Below are positions 8,397-17,175 of a stretch of 64,000 nucleotides of DNA, piece by piece. Both the position numbers and the translations under genes were made by a program. This stretch comes from Candidatus Peribacteria bacterium RIFCSPHIGHO2_02_FULL_49_16 (GTDB lineage Bacteria; Patescibacteriota; Gracilibacteria; Peribacterales; Peribacteraceae). How positions within the stretch are numbered: the stretch's first letter is position 1; each line of letters begins with the position of its first letter. The stretch lies in assembly GCA_001788955.1 (NCBI GenBank), contig MFXT01000026.1, forward strand, positions 65,760-129,759, given 5' to 3'. The notes below the pieces were generated by a model, which was given only the letters and a program-made list of their open reading frames with translations, did no database searches and was not told the DNA's origin.

Positions 8397-9146
8397 ATGC
8401 AGCAACAGAAAGCCATTCTCTTGTGTTTACACGGATGGGGAGGATCGAAAGAATCATTTACAGAATTACGGGAAGCATTGAAGGATGCGGATATCACCAT
8501 CCTCACACCCGATCTCCCCGGCTTTGGAGAAGAATCAGAACCCCCACGACCCTGGAACACAGATGATTATGCCCTTTGGGCTGAAGAGTGGCTGGCTCGT
8601 CACCTGCAACCTACAACCTGCAACCTACAACCTCTTTACATACTTGGACATTCTCATGGCGGCCGCATCGCCCTAAAAATCGCGCACAATCAATCCCTAC
8701 AACCTATCACGCATCTCTTCCTCTGTGCTGCGGCAGGCATTCGCCGTCCAAAACACACCAAGCGTATCATTGGCCTTACACTTGCAAAAACAGGGAAATT
8801 CGTGCTCTCTATCCCAGGATTCCATCTTCTTGCGCCTTTAGGAAAGAAATTTCTCTACAAGCTCTTCCGTGTCCACAATTATGAACGCGCAAGCCCGATC
8901 ATGCGCCAAACGCTTATCAACGTCACTAAAGAAGATATCCTACCATATTTGGCACAGATCAATTGTCCGACAGACATCTTCTGGGGAGAAGACGACCGAA
9001 TGACGCCGCTTGCAGACGGCATTCTGATGCACAAATCCATAAAAAACAGTGAATTCCACCATTTTTCCCACACCAGCCACCGTGTGCATCGGGATCGCGC
9101 AGAGGAGATTGCCAAGGTGATTCGCGCTAGAATAAGTCAGAAATGA
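8397..9146 (+). CDS. Alpha/beta-hydrolase family protein
   Basis: 249-aa soluble hydrolase. LLCLHGWGGSKESF gives the oxyanion-hole HGW motif, LYILGHSHGGRIAL the nucleophile elbow with Ser near residue 90, DIFWGEDDRMTPL the acid region and TSHRVHRDR the catalytic His near the C-terminus. Substrate is unknown. The nucleophile strand is preceded by an odd inserted word (LQPTTCNLQP) coded by a tandem repeat at 8602-8633. Its stop overlaps the start of the MurF-like gene (ATGA), so the genes at 8.4-12.8 kb are probably one operon for envelope assembly. Confidence 0.85.
   Translation: MQQQKAILLCLHGWGGSKESFTELREALKDADITILTPDLPGFGEESEPPRPWNTDDYALWAEEWLARHLQPTTCNLQPLYILGHSHGGRIALKIAHNQSLQPITHLFLCAAAGIRRPKHTKRIIGLTLAKTGKFVLSIPGFHLLAPLGKKFLYKLFRVHNYERASPIMRQTLINVTKEDILPYLAQINCPTDIFWGEDDRMTPLADGILMHKSIKNSEFHHFSHTSHRVHRDRAEEIAKVIRARISQK
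8602..8633 (+). repeat. Tandem microrepeat within the hydrolase gene
   Basis: Two head-to-tail copies of a 14-nt unit (ACCTGCAACCTACA) plus a partial third. It is translated as LQPTTCNLQP between the cap region and the nucleophile strand, where family members normally have no such sequence. Confidence 0.75.
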
Positions 9147-10558
9147 CCTCTGCTCTCCTCACCCTTCTCGTTCTCACCGCCTCTCTCTCTCCTCTCCTCA
9201 CGTTTGCCGCACTCTGGCAAATGAAGGAATGGCGATGGGATCGATTGCGCGAGCATGTACGAGAAACAGGATGGGGACAACTGGTGGGAAAAGTACGACC
9301 GGCTCTGTTGCTACTTTTAGTCCTCCACATATTCGTTTCCAATGATGGATCTATCATTCTACTCATCCTCTTCGCATTCACAGGATTGAACATCCTGCAG
9401 ATTTTTCTCAAAAAACAACGCTATCCCGTATGGACGAAGAAAGCCATCATGCTCATGGGAACATCCGTCATTATTACTGCAATAATCGGATATATAGTAG
9501 TCGAAAGGTTACTCGTTATTTTTGTTCCAATTTTTCAGCCTCTCATCCTCACTCTGGCCCTAACCCTTTTCCTTCCTCTAGATCGATTTCTCAAAAATCG
9601 AATACTGCAAAAAGCAAAAACTCTTCGCTCGCGGTTTCCTAAACTCGTTGTCATCGGCATCACGGGAAGTGTTGGAAAGACAACCACAAAAGAACTTCTC
9701 GCACATCTTCTGCAGGACAAAAAACCTCTCGTTACCCCGGAGCACGTCAATACCGAACTTGGTGTCGCAAACTGGATAATAGAAAAATTATGCGATGTAC
9801 AACAATTGTCCGAACAAGTCGTGATTATCGAGATGGGTGCCTACTGCAAAGGGGAAATCGCCACTCTTTGCTCCATGACTCAACCAACAATCGGTATCAT
9901 CACCATGATCGGTTCTCAACACCTCGGCCTCTTCGGATCACAGAAACATATCGTTGATGCAAAAGGAGAGCTCTTCGATGCTCTCCCCCATTCCGGCCGT
10001 GCATTCATCAATGCAGAGTCGCCTTTTCTCGATGTTCTCCGAAAAAAATGCCAATGTCCATGCAATGTCATCGAAAAAAAAACAATTCTAAAAAATCCCC
10101 GCTTTAATGCAGATATTGCAATAGTGGTGGCAAAATTCTTGGGTGTAAACGAGCAACAAGTGAACGAGAAACTCGCGACGTTCTCTCTGCCGAAACATAC
10201 ATTCTCTATTCGTAAGCAATCGAATATCACGATCCTCGACGATACGCATAACAGCAGTCCCGAGAGTTTTCGCGTCGCCATCGAATGGGCACGAATCCAG
10301 CCCCAGAAAGAAAAAATCCTCCTCGCCTCCGGCATCATCGAACTGGGAAAAGAATCTGATCGCATCCATGAAGAACTTGGCACTCTTGCCACCTCCGTCT
10401 TCTCCAAAGCTCTTATTGTCAACTCCTCTGCTGCCAAAGCCTTTGCAAAAGGATTTCAAAAACCCTTGTCGCCTATCCCCTGTCACCTATCCTCTCATTC
10501 TCTTCTCTGCTGCATCGGGCGCATTCCTCCATCTTTAATAAAAAAATTCCTTTCATAA
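9143..10558 (+). CDS. MurF-like Mur ligase with N-terminal membrane region
   Basis: ATP-dependent ligase of the Mur family, most like UDP-MurNAc-tripeptide:D-Ala-D-Ala ligase, 471 aa. Residues 1-145 hold about four membrane segments, not part of normal MurF. The central domain has the P-loop GITGSVGKTTTKELL (about 173), then the HVNTELGV and IIEMGAY motifs that bind substrate and metal. The C-terminal domain starts at LDDTHNSSPESF. Its last 40 residues look degenerate and contain a microrepeat-derived word (PLSPIPCHLSSHS). It overlaps the upstream hydrolase by 4 nt. It probably acts in peptidoglycan precursor synthesis at the membrane. Confidence 0.82.
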   Translation: MTSALLTLLVLTASLSPLLTFAALWQMKEWRWDRLREHVRETGWGQLVGKVRPALLLLLVLHIFVSNDGSIILLILFAFTGLNILQIFLKKQRYPVWTKKAIMLMGTSVIITAIIGYIVVERLLVIFVPIFQPLILTLALTLFLPLDRFLKNRILQKAKTLRSRFPKLVVIGITGSVGKTTTKELLAHLLQDKKPLVTPEHVNTELGVANWIIEKLCDVQQLSEQVVIIEMGAYCKGEIATLCSMTQPTIGIITMIGSQHLGLFGSQKHIVDAKGELFDALPHSGRAFINAESPFLDVLRKKCQCPCNVIEKKTILKNPRFNADIAIVVAKFLGVNEQQVNEKLATFSLPKHTFSIRKQSNITILDDTHNSSPESFRVAIEWARIQPQKEKILLASGIIELGKESDRIHEELGTLATSVFSKALIVNSSAAKAFAKGFQKPLSPIPCHLSSHSLLCCIGRIPPSLIKKFLS

Positions 10559-10571
10559 GTTTCAATTTTCA

Positions 10572-11771
10572 ATGCTCAATTTATCTTCTCCTATCAATCA
10601 CACTTTCGCTCCTCACGTCGATACGTGTTATGTATTCCATGCTCTTTGGTTGGCAATGCAGCCATGGAAGTGGAGAAAGGGAAAAGAACAGGAGAAGCTT
10701 CGTGAAGCGCTTGAGCAGTACTTCGATGCAGACGTGACGCTCTTCGCCTCCGGACGCGAAGCACTTCTCGCACTTTTACAATCCCTCAAGGTCAAAGAAG
10801 GCGATGAAGTTATCGTACAAGGTTATACCTGTACCGTCATCCCGAATGCCATTCATGCCACAGGGGCACAACCTGTGTATGCTGACATTGATCCGGAAAC
10901 GTTGAATCTCACAAAAGAAACTGTGGAGCCCCTCATCTCCAATCGCACACGTGCAATCATTTGTCAGCACACTTTCGGTATTCCCGCAGATACAGAAAAA
11001 CTCCGGACACTCTGTGATGAGTACGCGATTCCCCTTATCGAAGACTGCGCTCACATCATTCCCGATGTCAAAGGACCCAAAGAAATCGGAAAATATGGAG
11101 ACTATCTCTTCTTAAGTTTTGGAAGAGATAAGGCGATTTCTGGGATTGCCGGTGGAGCACTTGTGAGAAAGGGGCCACGGATGGCAGGCAAATTCCACAT
11201 GCCAAATACATTCCAAATGCCACATTCCAAAACGATCCGTCTCCTGCTTTATCCTCTTATATATTCCTTTGCGCGGCCGCTGTATGGGATTGGAATTGGA
11301 AAAATGTTTCTATGGCTTTGCGGAAAACTCGGTCTTCTTGTCCCCATTATGACAAACAACGAAAAAAAGGGGCACATGGTCATGACTTTTCACGAAATCC
11401 CCAATGCCATTGCCGGAATCGCCGTTGCACAATTCCAAAAACTTCAGCTAATCAATGACCATCGTCGAATATTGACACAGTTATATTTGCAAGCATGCAA
11501 AGACAACAACTGGAAAACGCTTGATGGCATCACCGAAGATCTTCCCCTGCAAAAATTCCCCCTGTTCATTCAAAACGCAGATTCCATTCGCAATCAATTC
11601 AAAAAATATAATATCCATCTCCATGACGGTTGGACCGGCTGTACGATCATCACAGAAAGTGTTCATGCCAAGACCATCGAAAAACACATTTTGAATCTCC
11701 CGACTCATCCCACAATGACCAACAAACAAGCACAGAAGCTTATACGTTCTCTTAAAAACATTCATCAATGA
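10572..11771 (+). CDS. DegT/DnrJ/EryC1-family PLP aminotransferase
   Basis: 399-aa sugar-aminotransferase-like protein of PLP fold type I. GREALLALLQSLKVKEGDEVI and VQGYTCTVIPNAI form the N-terminal cofactor pocket, IPLIEDCAHI contains the Asp that contacts the pyridine nitrogen, and SFGRDKAISGIAGGA holds the Schiff-base lysine. The family makes amino or deoxyamino sugars from nucleotide-activated ketosugars. Residues about 205-217 hold an odd word (HMPNTFQMPHSK) from a microrepeat. The stop overlaps the start of the FemAB gene (ATGA). It probably modifies a surface glycan or lipid. Confidence 0.87.
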   Translation: MLNLSSPINHTFAPHVDTCYVFHALWLAMQPWKWRKGKEQEKLREALEQYFDADVTLFASGREALLALLQSLKVKEGDEVIVQGYTCTVIPNAIHATGAQPVYADIDPETLNLTKETVEPLISNRTRAIICQHTFGIPADTEKLRTLCDEYAIPLIEDCAHIIPDVKGPKEIGKYGDYLFLSFGRDKAISGIAGGALVRKGPRMAGKFHMPNTFQMPHSKTIRLLLYPLIYSFARPLYGIGIGKMFLWLCGKLGLLVPIMTNNEKKGHMVMTFHEIPNAIAGIAVAQFQKLQLINDHRRILTQLYLQACKDNNWKTLDGITEDLPLQKFPLFIQNADSIRNQFKKYNIHLHDGWTGCTIITESVHAKTIEKHILNLPTHPTMTNKQAQKLIRSLKNIHQ

Positions 11772-12799
11772 TCGCCATTCAACCAGCAACGGATTTGCAG
11801 ACGTGGAATTCCTTTCTCGCATCTCAACCCTTTTCTCCTTTCTTGCAAAGTTTTGAAATGGGAGAAGTCTATCGGGATCTTGGTCAAGAGCCTATTCGAC
11901 TGGAAATATGGGAAGATGGCAAAATCGTGGGAACGTGTTTTGGACATGTGGTACCGGCGAGGAGAGGAAGGCATTTGGCTATACCGTATGGACCAGTAAT
12001 AGCAGCAAGCTGCAGACAGGAAACTGTACGCTTGCTCATGGAAGCATTAAAAGACAGTGCATCAACTCACCATTGTTCATTTATTCGTATAAGTCCCTTC
12101 TGGAAAAACAATTCTCCATACCAAATTCCCTATGCAAAATCTGCCCCTCTGCACCTCTTGGCAGAACACATTTGGCTCCTCGATCTGAAAGAAAAAACAG
12201 GGGAGGATATCTTGAAAGACATGCGAAAAACGACGCGGAACCTTATTCGTCGCGCCGAGAAAGAAGGGGTCCAAGTTCGCGCATCCGATGACCCGCTTCG
12301 CGATCTTCCCATCTTCCTCAAACTCCACGAAGAAACACGCAAACGCCACTCCTTCACTCCCTACACCAATGCATTCTTCGAAGCTCAAGTCAGAAATTTT
12401 CATAAAAAATCACGCACAGATGTAACCTGCACATTATATATAGCAACCTACAATTTAGAACCCATCGCCTCCTCCATCCACATGCACTTCGGAGGCGAAA
12501 CGAGCTACCATCACGGTGCAAGCACGCACAAATATCCCAAAATTCCCGCCAGTTACCTGCTCCAATGGACTGCCATTCAAGATGCCCTCACGCATGGCGA
12601 TCATCTCTACAACTTTTGGGGTGTTGCTCCAAGAGGTCTACAACCTAAAAAACATCCTTTCGCCGGAGTAACCACATTCAAAATCGGCTTCGGCGGCTAT
12701 CCTCTTGAGCTCATGCATTGTATCGACATCCCACTGAAGAGCAGTTATTACCTCACACGAGGATTTGAAACACTTCGAAAGTGGAAACGTGGTTTCTAA
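11768..12799 (+). CDS. FemAB/FemX-like peptidyltransferase (GNAT-type)
   Basis: 343-aa protein resembling tRNA-dependent aminoacyltransferases that build peptidoglycan cross-bridges. It has tandem GNAT-like domains: SFEMGEVYRDLGQEPIRL and GTCFGHVVPARRG in the first, and TRNLIRRAEKEGVQV, FLKLHEETRKRHSFTPY and SSIHMHFGGETSYHHGAS in the second. These are typical FemAB motifs. Its place next to a MurF-like ligase and a DegT enzyme supports a role in wall peptide branching. The gene overlaps its upstream neighbour by 4 nt. Confidence 0.85.
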   Translation: MIAIQPATDLQTWNSFLASQPFSPFLQSFEMGEVYRDLGQEPIRLEIWEDGKIVGTCFGHVVPARRGRHLAIPYGPVIAASCRQETVRLLMEALKDSASTHHCSFIRISPFWKNNSPYQIPYAKSAPLHLLAEHIWLLDLKEKTGEDILKDMRKTTRNLIRRAEKEGVQVRASDDPLRDLPIFLKLHEETRKRHSFTPYTNAFFEAQVRNFHKKSRTDVTCTLYIATYNLEPIASSIHMHFGGETSYHHGASTHKYPKIPASYLLQWTAIQDALTHGDHLYNFWGVAPRGLQPKKHPFAGVTTFKIGFGGYPLELMHCIDIPLKSSYYLTRGFETLRKWKRGF

Positions 12800-12804
12800 A
12801 AACG

Positions 12805-12810
12805 TATACT
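12805..12810 (+). promoter_or_regulatory. -10 box of a probable leaderless transcript
   Basis: TATACT exactly 7 nt before the ATG at 12818, with no Shine-Dalgarno motif between. It lies 5 nt after the FemAB stop codon, so the small membrane gene probably has its own promoter. Confidence 0.55.
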
Positions 12811-12817
12811 TCATTCC

Positions 12818-13120
12818 ATGAGCAAGGAGCAGAAAAAAACCATCACAGAGATGACCATTGATGAAAAACTCACCGTCATCGCCGATTGTATAGAACATAT
12901 GAACAGGCGTGATCGGTGGCGCGCCATCGGCAACATCATCCGCACAATAATTATTCTTCTTCCCATCCTCATCGCTTTGGGAAGCATTTGGTATCTTTAC
13001 GAGAATATTGGAATACTCCTGCAGCAATCACTGGAAACAGTCACGAATCGTTTTGGAGGCGGTACAGAGCAGCTTCTCCTGCAAATTCGCTCAATAATGG
13101 AACAGAATACTCATCAGTAA
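12818..13120 (+). CDS. Small single-span membrane protein, function unknown
   Basis: 100 aa, not recognised as a named family. A charged N-terminus (KEQKKTITEMTIDEKL) leads to an amphipathic segment and one clear membrane helix (TIIILLPILIALGSIWYLY, about 48-66), then a Gln/Asn-rich tail. It is transcribed from its own -10 box and its last 7 nt overlap the convergent SH3 lipoprotein gene. Confidence 0.65.
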   Translation: MSKEQKKTITEMTIDEKLTVIADCIEHMNRRDRWRAIGNIIRTIIILLPILIALGSIWYLYENIGILLQQSLETVTNRFGGGTEQLLLQIRSIMEQNTHQ

Positions 13121-14526
13121 TTGGAGAGACGCTCCATGAGCGAATCTGCACTCATGGTCTTCTGTACAAGGATACTCGGCAGACGCAGTAATTGTTCTCG
13201 CGTAAAACTCATATCGGAAGCAACGCCGATACCAAAGAGATACCCTGCATCTTCCGCCTGATTGGCCACGCGGTTATTCACTCCCCCGCTTGGGTACGCA
13301 ATAGCGACTGGCATGCGATTCGTAAATTTCTCAAGAATATGACGACTTTGCAACATCTCGGTGGAAAGCTGCGCATTCGTGAGTGAACGGAAATCCTCAC
13401 CACTCCATCCTCCGGATTGCACATCAAATCCATTCGCAAGGAGCATGCGCACATCCTGCTCGGTTATATACGACTTGCCCATGTCCTTTAAGAGAGGAAA
13501 GAACGTTGCAAGCACACCCTGCTTCTGTAAGAGATTCGCTGCGGCATGCACCGTTTCTGTCGTGCCATTTGTCAATGCAAGTATAACGCTCTTGGGCGGA
13601 AGACGCACATCCTGTTTTTCTTGTTGCAAAAGCAAATCATACAATTGTCGCATTGTCATAAATCGCATTCCTTCGGACTGCAAACGTTTTATATGTGTTG
13701 ACAGATAATCGGTAATCTCTGTATCGGATAAATCGAATCGCAAAATCGGGAGACGATAGTGATCCTGGCGAACGACGATAGCTGGTAGAAAAGGTGAAAG
13801 ATATTGCACGGCAACATATCCTTCTTTCCCTTCAAACGGCACACGTGCCCATGTGTCATCCATACTGATGGGACGTACCAAAGCTTGTCCGGCAAGCTCA
13901 CCGAGCTTTCCACTATTTGCATCAGGTTCCTTGCGTACATTCAAAAATGCAAAATCTACAAAATATACACCGGAGAATTTTTCTTTTTCTTCTTGTAGAT
14001 TCTGATCACTCGCGATACGTGCAATATAACGCTGTGCTACATATCCTTCACGATCGAGGGATGATACAAGAACACGCGCCCATGCTGCATCGACAAATTC
14101 TATTACCTGAAGGGTGTCTCCCCGAACAAGACGCGCCACAGATTCTGATGTTATCGAAGGATTCGCACGAACATTGAGAAATGCATTGTTCACTTTATAG
14201 AGATCATTTTGAGTCTCCGTACCCGATCGCAATACCCCATACGCATCAAGAAGAGACAAGTCTACAACGCCATCTTCCGGTTCCATCTGCGGACCAAGGG
14301 GTTTCAAAAACGGTACTCCTTCCTCTTGTTCTTTTTCCTCTTCATAAAAAGGGGCAGTAGATCCATCATCATTTTCTACCGTACTCGTCCACTCCCGAAA
14401 ACGCGCGATATCTTCCGCGGTAAATGCAAATTCATCATTTTCACGTCCTGCATTCGAGGCACTACACCCGATAAGGAGTACACTGATACAAAGAGTAATA
14501 TGCCGATACGAATGAATATGTATCAT
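13114..14526 (-). CDS. Lipoprotein with two SH3b domains and a degenerate polysaccharide-deacetylase domain
   Basis: Exported cell-surface protein, 470 aa. A signal peptide ends in a lipobox (LLIGCSAS, Cys near 21). Two bacterial SH3 domains follow: FLNVRANPSITSESVARL (about 113-170) and FLNVRKEPDANSGKLGEL (about 190-245), both likely wall-binding. The C-terminal 230 residues have the NodB deacetylase fold (GVLATFFPLL, IAYPSGGVNNRV, AEDAGYLFGIG). The metal ligands appear lost: the TFDDG motif reads LTNGT and the HxxxH motif reads GGWSG. It is probably a binding protein rather than an active deacetylase. It follows argS in the same direction. Confidence 0.83.
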   Translation of the reverse strand: MIHIHSYRHITLCISVLLIGCSASNAGRENDEFAFTAEDIARFREWTSTVENDDGSTAPFYEEEKEQEEGVPFLKPLGPQMEPEDGVVDLSLLDAYGVLRSGTETQNDLYKVNNAFLNVRANPSITSESVARLVRGDTLQVIEFVDAAWARVLVSSLDREGYVAQRYIARIASDQNLQEEKEKFSGVYFVDFAFLNVRKEPDANSGKLGELAGQALVRPISMDDTWARVPFEGKEGYVAVQYLSPFLPAIVVRQDHYRLPILRFDLSDTEITDYLSTHIKRLQSEGMRFMTMRQLYDLLLQQEKQDVRLPPKSVILALTNGTTETVHAAANLLQKQGVLATFFPLLKDMGKSYITEQDVRMLLANGFDVQSGGWSGEDFRSLTNAQLSTEMLQSRHILEKFTNRMPVAIAYPSGGVNNRVANQAEDAGYLFGIGVASDMSFTREQLLRLPSILVQKTMSADSLMERLSNY

Positions 14527-14538
14527 ACAAACAAAGCG

Positions 14539-16266
14539 TTACATGGATTCCGGAAAACGAAGACAGAGGAGCTCTCCTCCTGTTTTAAGAAGAGATGCAG
14601 TGGAAGACGTAAGGAACAGACGACGCTCACGTTCTATAGGAGATGAGCGCAGAATAGCATCACTATTGTAAAACGCATTGAACCGCTGACACAACAGAAA
14701 GAGATATTGTGCAAGAATATGGGGCATATATTCCATTCTCGCTTCCTCAAGCACACGGGGAAACTGAATCAGAGTATTGACAAGATCGCGCTCATGACCG
14801 GTAAAATTTTCCGTTTCAAGAGCATCTGTCGGCGATCCATTCCATTCTCCTTTACGCACAACGGATCGCGCACGGGCGTATGTATATTGCAAATAGGGAG
14901 CACTGTTGCCATCAAAATGCAAAAATTTTTCCCAATCGAAGGTGATATCCGCATTGCGATTTTGGCTGACAATTCCATAGACCACTGACCCTACTCCCAT
15001 CATCTCTGCAAGCGCTTTCGGATCATCTGTCTGGATTAAATCCCCGCGATCTTTAATGATGGACATGGCACGCCCTACTGCTTCATCCAATATTCTTTCC
15101 AGTCGAATGATAGTGCCCTTGCGCGTGCTCATCGTTGCATCCGCGAAACGCATGCGCCCAACGAGAACATTGCAGAAATGAGGCAATACCCATTGTAATT
15201 TTTGACATGTCGCAATGAGCTGACGAAAGTGCAATTCTTGTGCACGGTCTGTACAAATCAGAATAGATTCCGGATGATAGATATCGATGCGATAGCGCAT
15301 CTGCGCCAGATCACGTGTCGCATAGAGCGTTGCTCCGTCACTTTTACGAACCATGTACGGCGGAAGATGCGTGTCCTCGGGAAATTCTACAATGAGAGCA
15401 CCCTCTTCTCCTTCCGTAAATACACCTTTCTTCACTCCTTCCTCAAGAATTGGTTGCATCTTTCCTTCATAGAAGCTTTCACTGATGTCCGTATCAAAAT
15501 GAACATGCAAGCGATCGTATAGCGCGGAAAGAGAAGATTTTGTGATCGATACCACATCTCGCCAGAACGCCCGCAGCTCTGCATCACCTTCTTCCAGTTT
15601 TCGAAATGCCGCACGTCCTTCGCCCTCGAGAGAAATGTCTTTTTCCGTCTCCTTATGAAATCGCACATAGAGATTCAAAAGTTCATCAATGGAATATTCT
15701 TTCACAGGACGATCATCTCCCCACCGCCTATAGGAAACAGCCAACTTTCCAAATTGTGTTCCCCAATCACCCGTATAGTTCCATGTAAGAACATGATAGC
15801 CGGCGTGGCGGTGCATGTTAGCGATTGCCTGACCGATGATCGTGGAGAGAAGGTGGTGTGCACCAAGGGGCTTGGCAATATTTGGCTGCGAGTATTCCAC
15901 GATAACCGGTGCTTCCTTTGTACGTACAGTCATCGGTTCACTATACGAAACGCTGATCTGCGCTTGTCGAAGAAGCTCCTTTACGGTAAACCACACATTC
16001 ACAAATCCCGGCCCGGCAAGCTCTGATCGTTCTACGAAAGGAAGCATACCAATCGCAGTACAGATAACCTGTGCAATATCGCGTGGCGATTTCCCTATCT
16101 TTGTAGCCAGACGAAGCGCAATCGATGTGGAGACATCTCCATGCTCAACACTACCGGAAACATCCCATTCCACAGAAATATCCGTCATCGAATACGTGTC
16201 TGCGAGCACACGCGTGGTACACTGTGATAATTCATCAAACATACGTGGCCAAAGAATACCATTCAA
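14539..16266 (-). CDS. argS: Arginyl-tRNA synthetase
   Basis: Class I aminoacyl-tRNA synthetase of 575 aa. The N-terminal Add1-type domain is followed by the signature region EYSQPNIAKPLGAHHLLSTIIG, where the HIGH motif is replaced by AHHL-type residues as in some argS lineages, and by NYTGDWGTQFGKL. The KMSKS region reads ATMSTRKGTIIRL. The C-terminal DALR domain includes YLQYTYARARSV. The frame can start at TTG 16266 or at the ATG at 16242 (MFDELSQ); the latter follows a TGG-TATTCT extended -10 by 10 nt. Confidence 0.95.
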   Translation of the reverse strand: MNGILWPRMFDELSQCTTRVLADTYSMTDISVEWDVSGSVEHGDVSTSIALRLATKIGKSPRDIAQVICTAIGMLPFVERSELAGPGFVNVWFTVKELLRQAQISVSYSEPMTVRTKEAPVIVEYSQPNIAKPLGAHHLLSTIIGQAIANMHRHAGYHVLTWNYTGDWGTQFGKLAVSYRRWGDDRPVKEYSIDELLNLYVRFHKETEKDISLEGEGRAAFRKLEEGDAELRAFWRDVVSITKSSLSALYDRLHVHFDTDISESFYEGKMQPILEEGVKKGVFTEGEEGALIVEFPEDTHLPPYMVRKSDGATLYATRDLAQMRYRIDIYHPESILICTDRAQELHFRQLIATCQKLQWVLPHFCNVLVGRMRFADATMSTRKGTIIRLERILDEAVGRAMSIIKDRGDLIQTDDPKALAEMMGVGSVVYGIVSQNRNADITFDWEKFLHFDGNSAPYLQYTYARARSVVRKGEWNGSPTDALETENFTGHERDLVNTLIQFPRVLEEARMEYMPHILAQYLFLLCQRFNAFYNSDAILRSSPIERERRLFLTSSTASLLKTGGELLCLRFPESM

Positions 16267-16279
16267 ACCATATTCACGG

Positions 16280-16285
16280 TATACT
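16280..16285 (+). promoter_or_regulatory. -10 box of a probable leaderless GTG-started transcript
   Basis: TATACT 7 nt before the GTG at 16293. It lies between the divergent argS and coiled-coil lipoprotein genes. Confidence 0.5.
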
Positions 16286-16292
16286 CTCTTTC

Positions 16293-17132
16293 GTGCACAT
16301 ACGTCATCTCCTTGCCATCATTCTGTGCGCTGTACTCTTTAGTGGATGCTCTTTTACAGAAGAGCCACCCATGCAGACCGTCAAAAATGCAAAAAATGCC
16401 ACGATTTTTGCGGAATACATTTTGCAAATTTTCCGCAGATCTTCGATGCCGCAACGACCTGCGGCCAGCTTAGGCGTCCACGTGGGTCGTTCTATAGGTC
16501 ACTATCCAAATCCCACCATACATGGAGCTCTCTATGCCATTGATATTCTCACTCTCTTCTTCACCGAAGAGAGCACGACTGATAAAGATATTGCCATCCT
16601 GCAGCAGCTGGGAAACCAATTACAGATCAATGTAATCGATATGCTTAATCGAAGTACTGATCGTGCGCAAGCTCTCAATCAATACACGGAACATCTACGA
16701 TCTCTTGCAGAAGAAGTACAAAATACCCTTACACGCGTACGATCGCAGGAAAAGGATCTTTCTTCAGAGATACGTATGCAAAAAACGCGTGTAAACCAAC
16801 TTCAGAGGGACATAAACAAACAGTTGATTGAACAGCAGTTTTCGGTTGTAGGAATCCTACAGGAAGAGCTTGTCCGTATGCGAATCGAGTTGGCAGAAGC
16901 AGAGGCGCATGCGCAGCGAATGGAAAGTATTGCCGATACTCTCGAAGATCTCCTCTCTGTCGCTGCAAAGCGTTTGGAAGCCATTGCAAAGAATCGAGAA
17001 GCGCTTATCACGGGGATCAAAATCACCGAACTCCCCGGTACGGCGGAACTTGGAATCATTGAAAAAAGCAATGGGAAAATAAATAGCTTTAGAAAGCCAA
17101 AAAGTGGTCTTCTGGACTTCTCGGATCTTTAA
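16293..17132 (+). CDS. Coiled-coil lipoprotein, function unknown
   Basis: Exported 279-aa protein. The GTG at 16293 was chosen because it starts a compact lipoprotein signal peptide (VHIRHLLAIILCAVLFSGC) and lies 7 nt after a TATACT box; longer versions would run into argS. After the lipobox cysteine, a small N-terminal region is followed by a long heptad-rich coiled coil (about 100-235, Gln/Arg/Glu-rich). It ends in a short basic tail. The family was not recognised. It precedes the VirB4-type ATPase gene by 43 nt, so it may be an envelope partner of that system. Confidence 0.65.
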   Translation: MHIRHLLAIILCAVLFSGCSFTEEPPMQTVKNAKNATIFAEYILQIFRRSSMPQRPAASLGVHVGRSIGHYPNPTIHGALYAIDILTLFFTEESTTDKDIAILQQLGNQLQINVIDMLNRSTDRAQALNQYTEHLRSLAEEVQNTLTRVRSQEKDLSSEIRMQKTRVNQLQRDINKQLIEQQFSVVGILQEELVRMRIELAEAEAHAQRMESIADTLEDLLSVAAKRLEAIAKNREALITGIKITELPGTAELGIIEKSNGKINSFRKPKSGLLDFSDL

Positions 17133-17137
17133 GGAGC

Positions 17138-17166
17138 TTGCGAAATAGCGCTTTTTCTGGCAAAAT
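17138..17166 (+). promoter_or_regulatory. Promoter of the VirB4-type ATPase gene
   Basis: TTGCGA (17138-17143), a 17-nt spacer and an extended -10 (TGG-CAAAAT, box at 17161-17166), then 9 nt to the ATG at 17176. The rpsA promoter at 40.8 kb has the same CAAAAT box with TG one base upstream. Confidence 0.5.
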
Positions 17167-17175
17167 AGTGAGATT

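Noticed and set aside
8602-8633. Tandem repeat as a miniature CRISPR or regulatory site
   Set aside because: Only about two units, no spacers, inside a coding frame that stays open. Treated as a microrepeat.
16125-16292. Longer N-terminus for the coiled-coil lipoprotein
   Set aside because: It would run into the start of argS on the other strand and would bury the signal peptide; the GTG at 16293 follows a -10 box.
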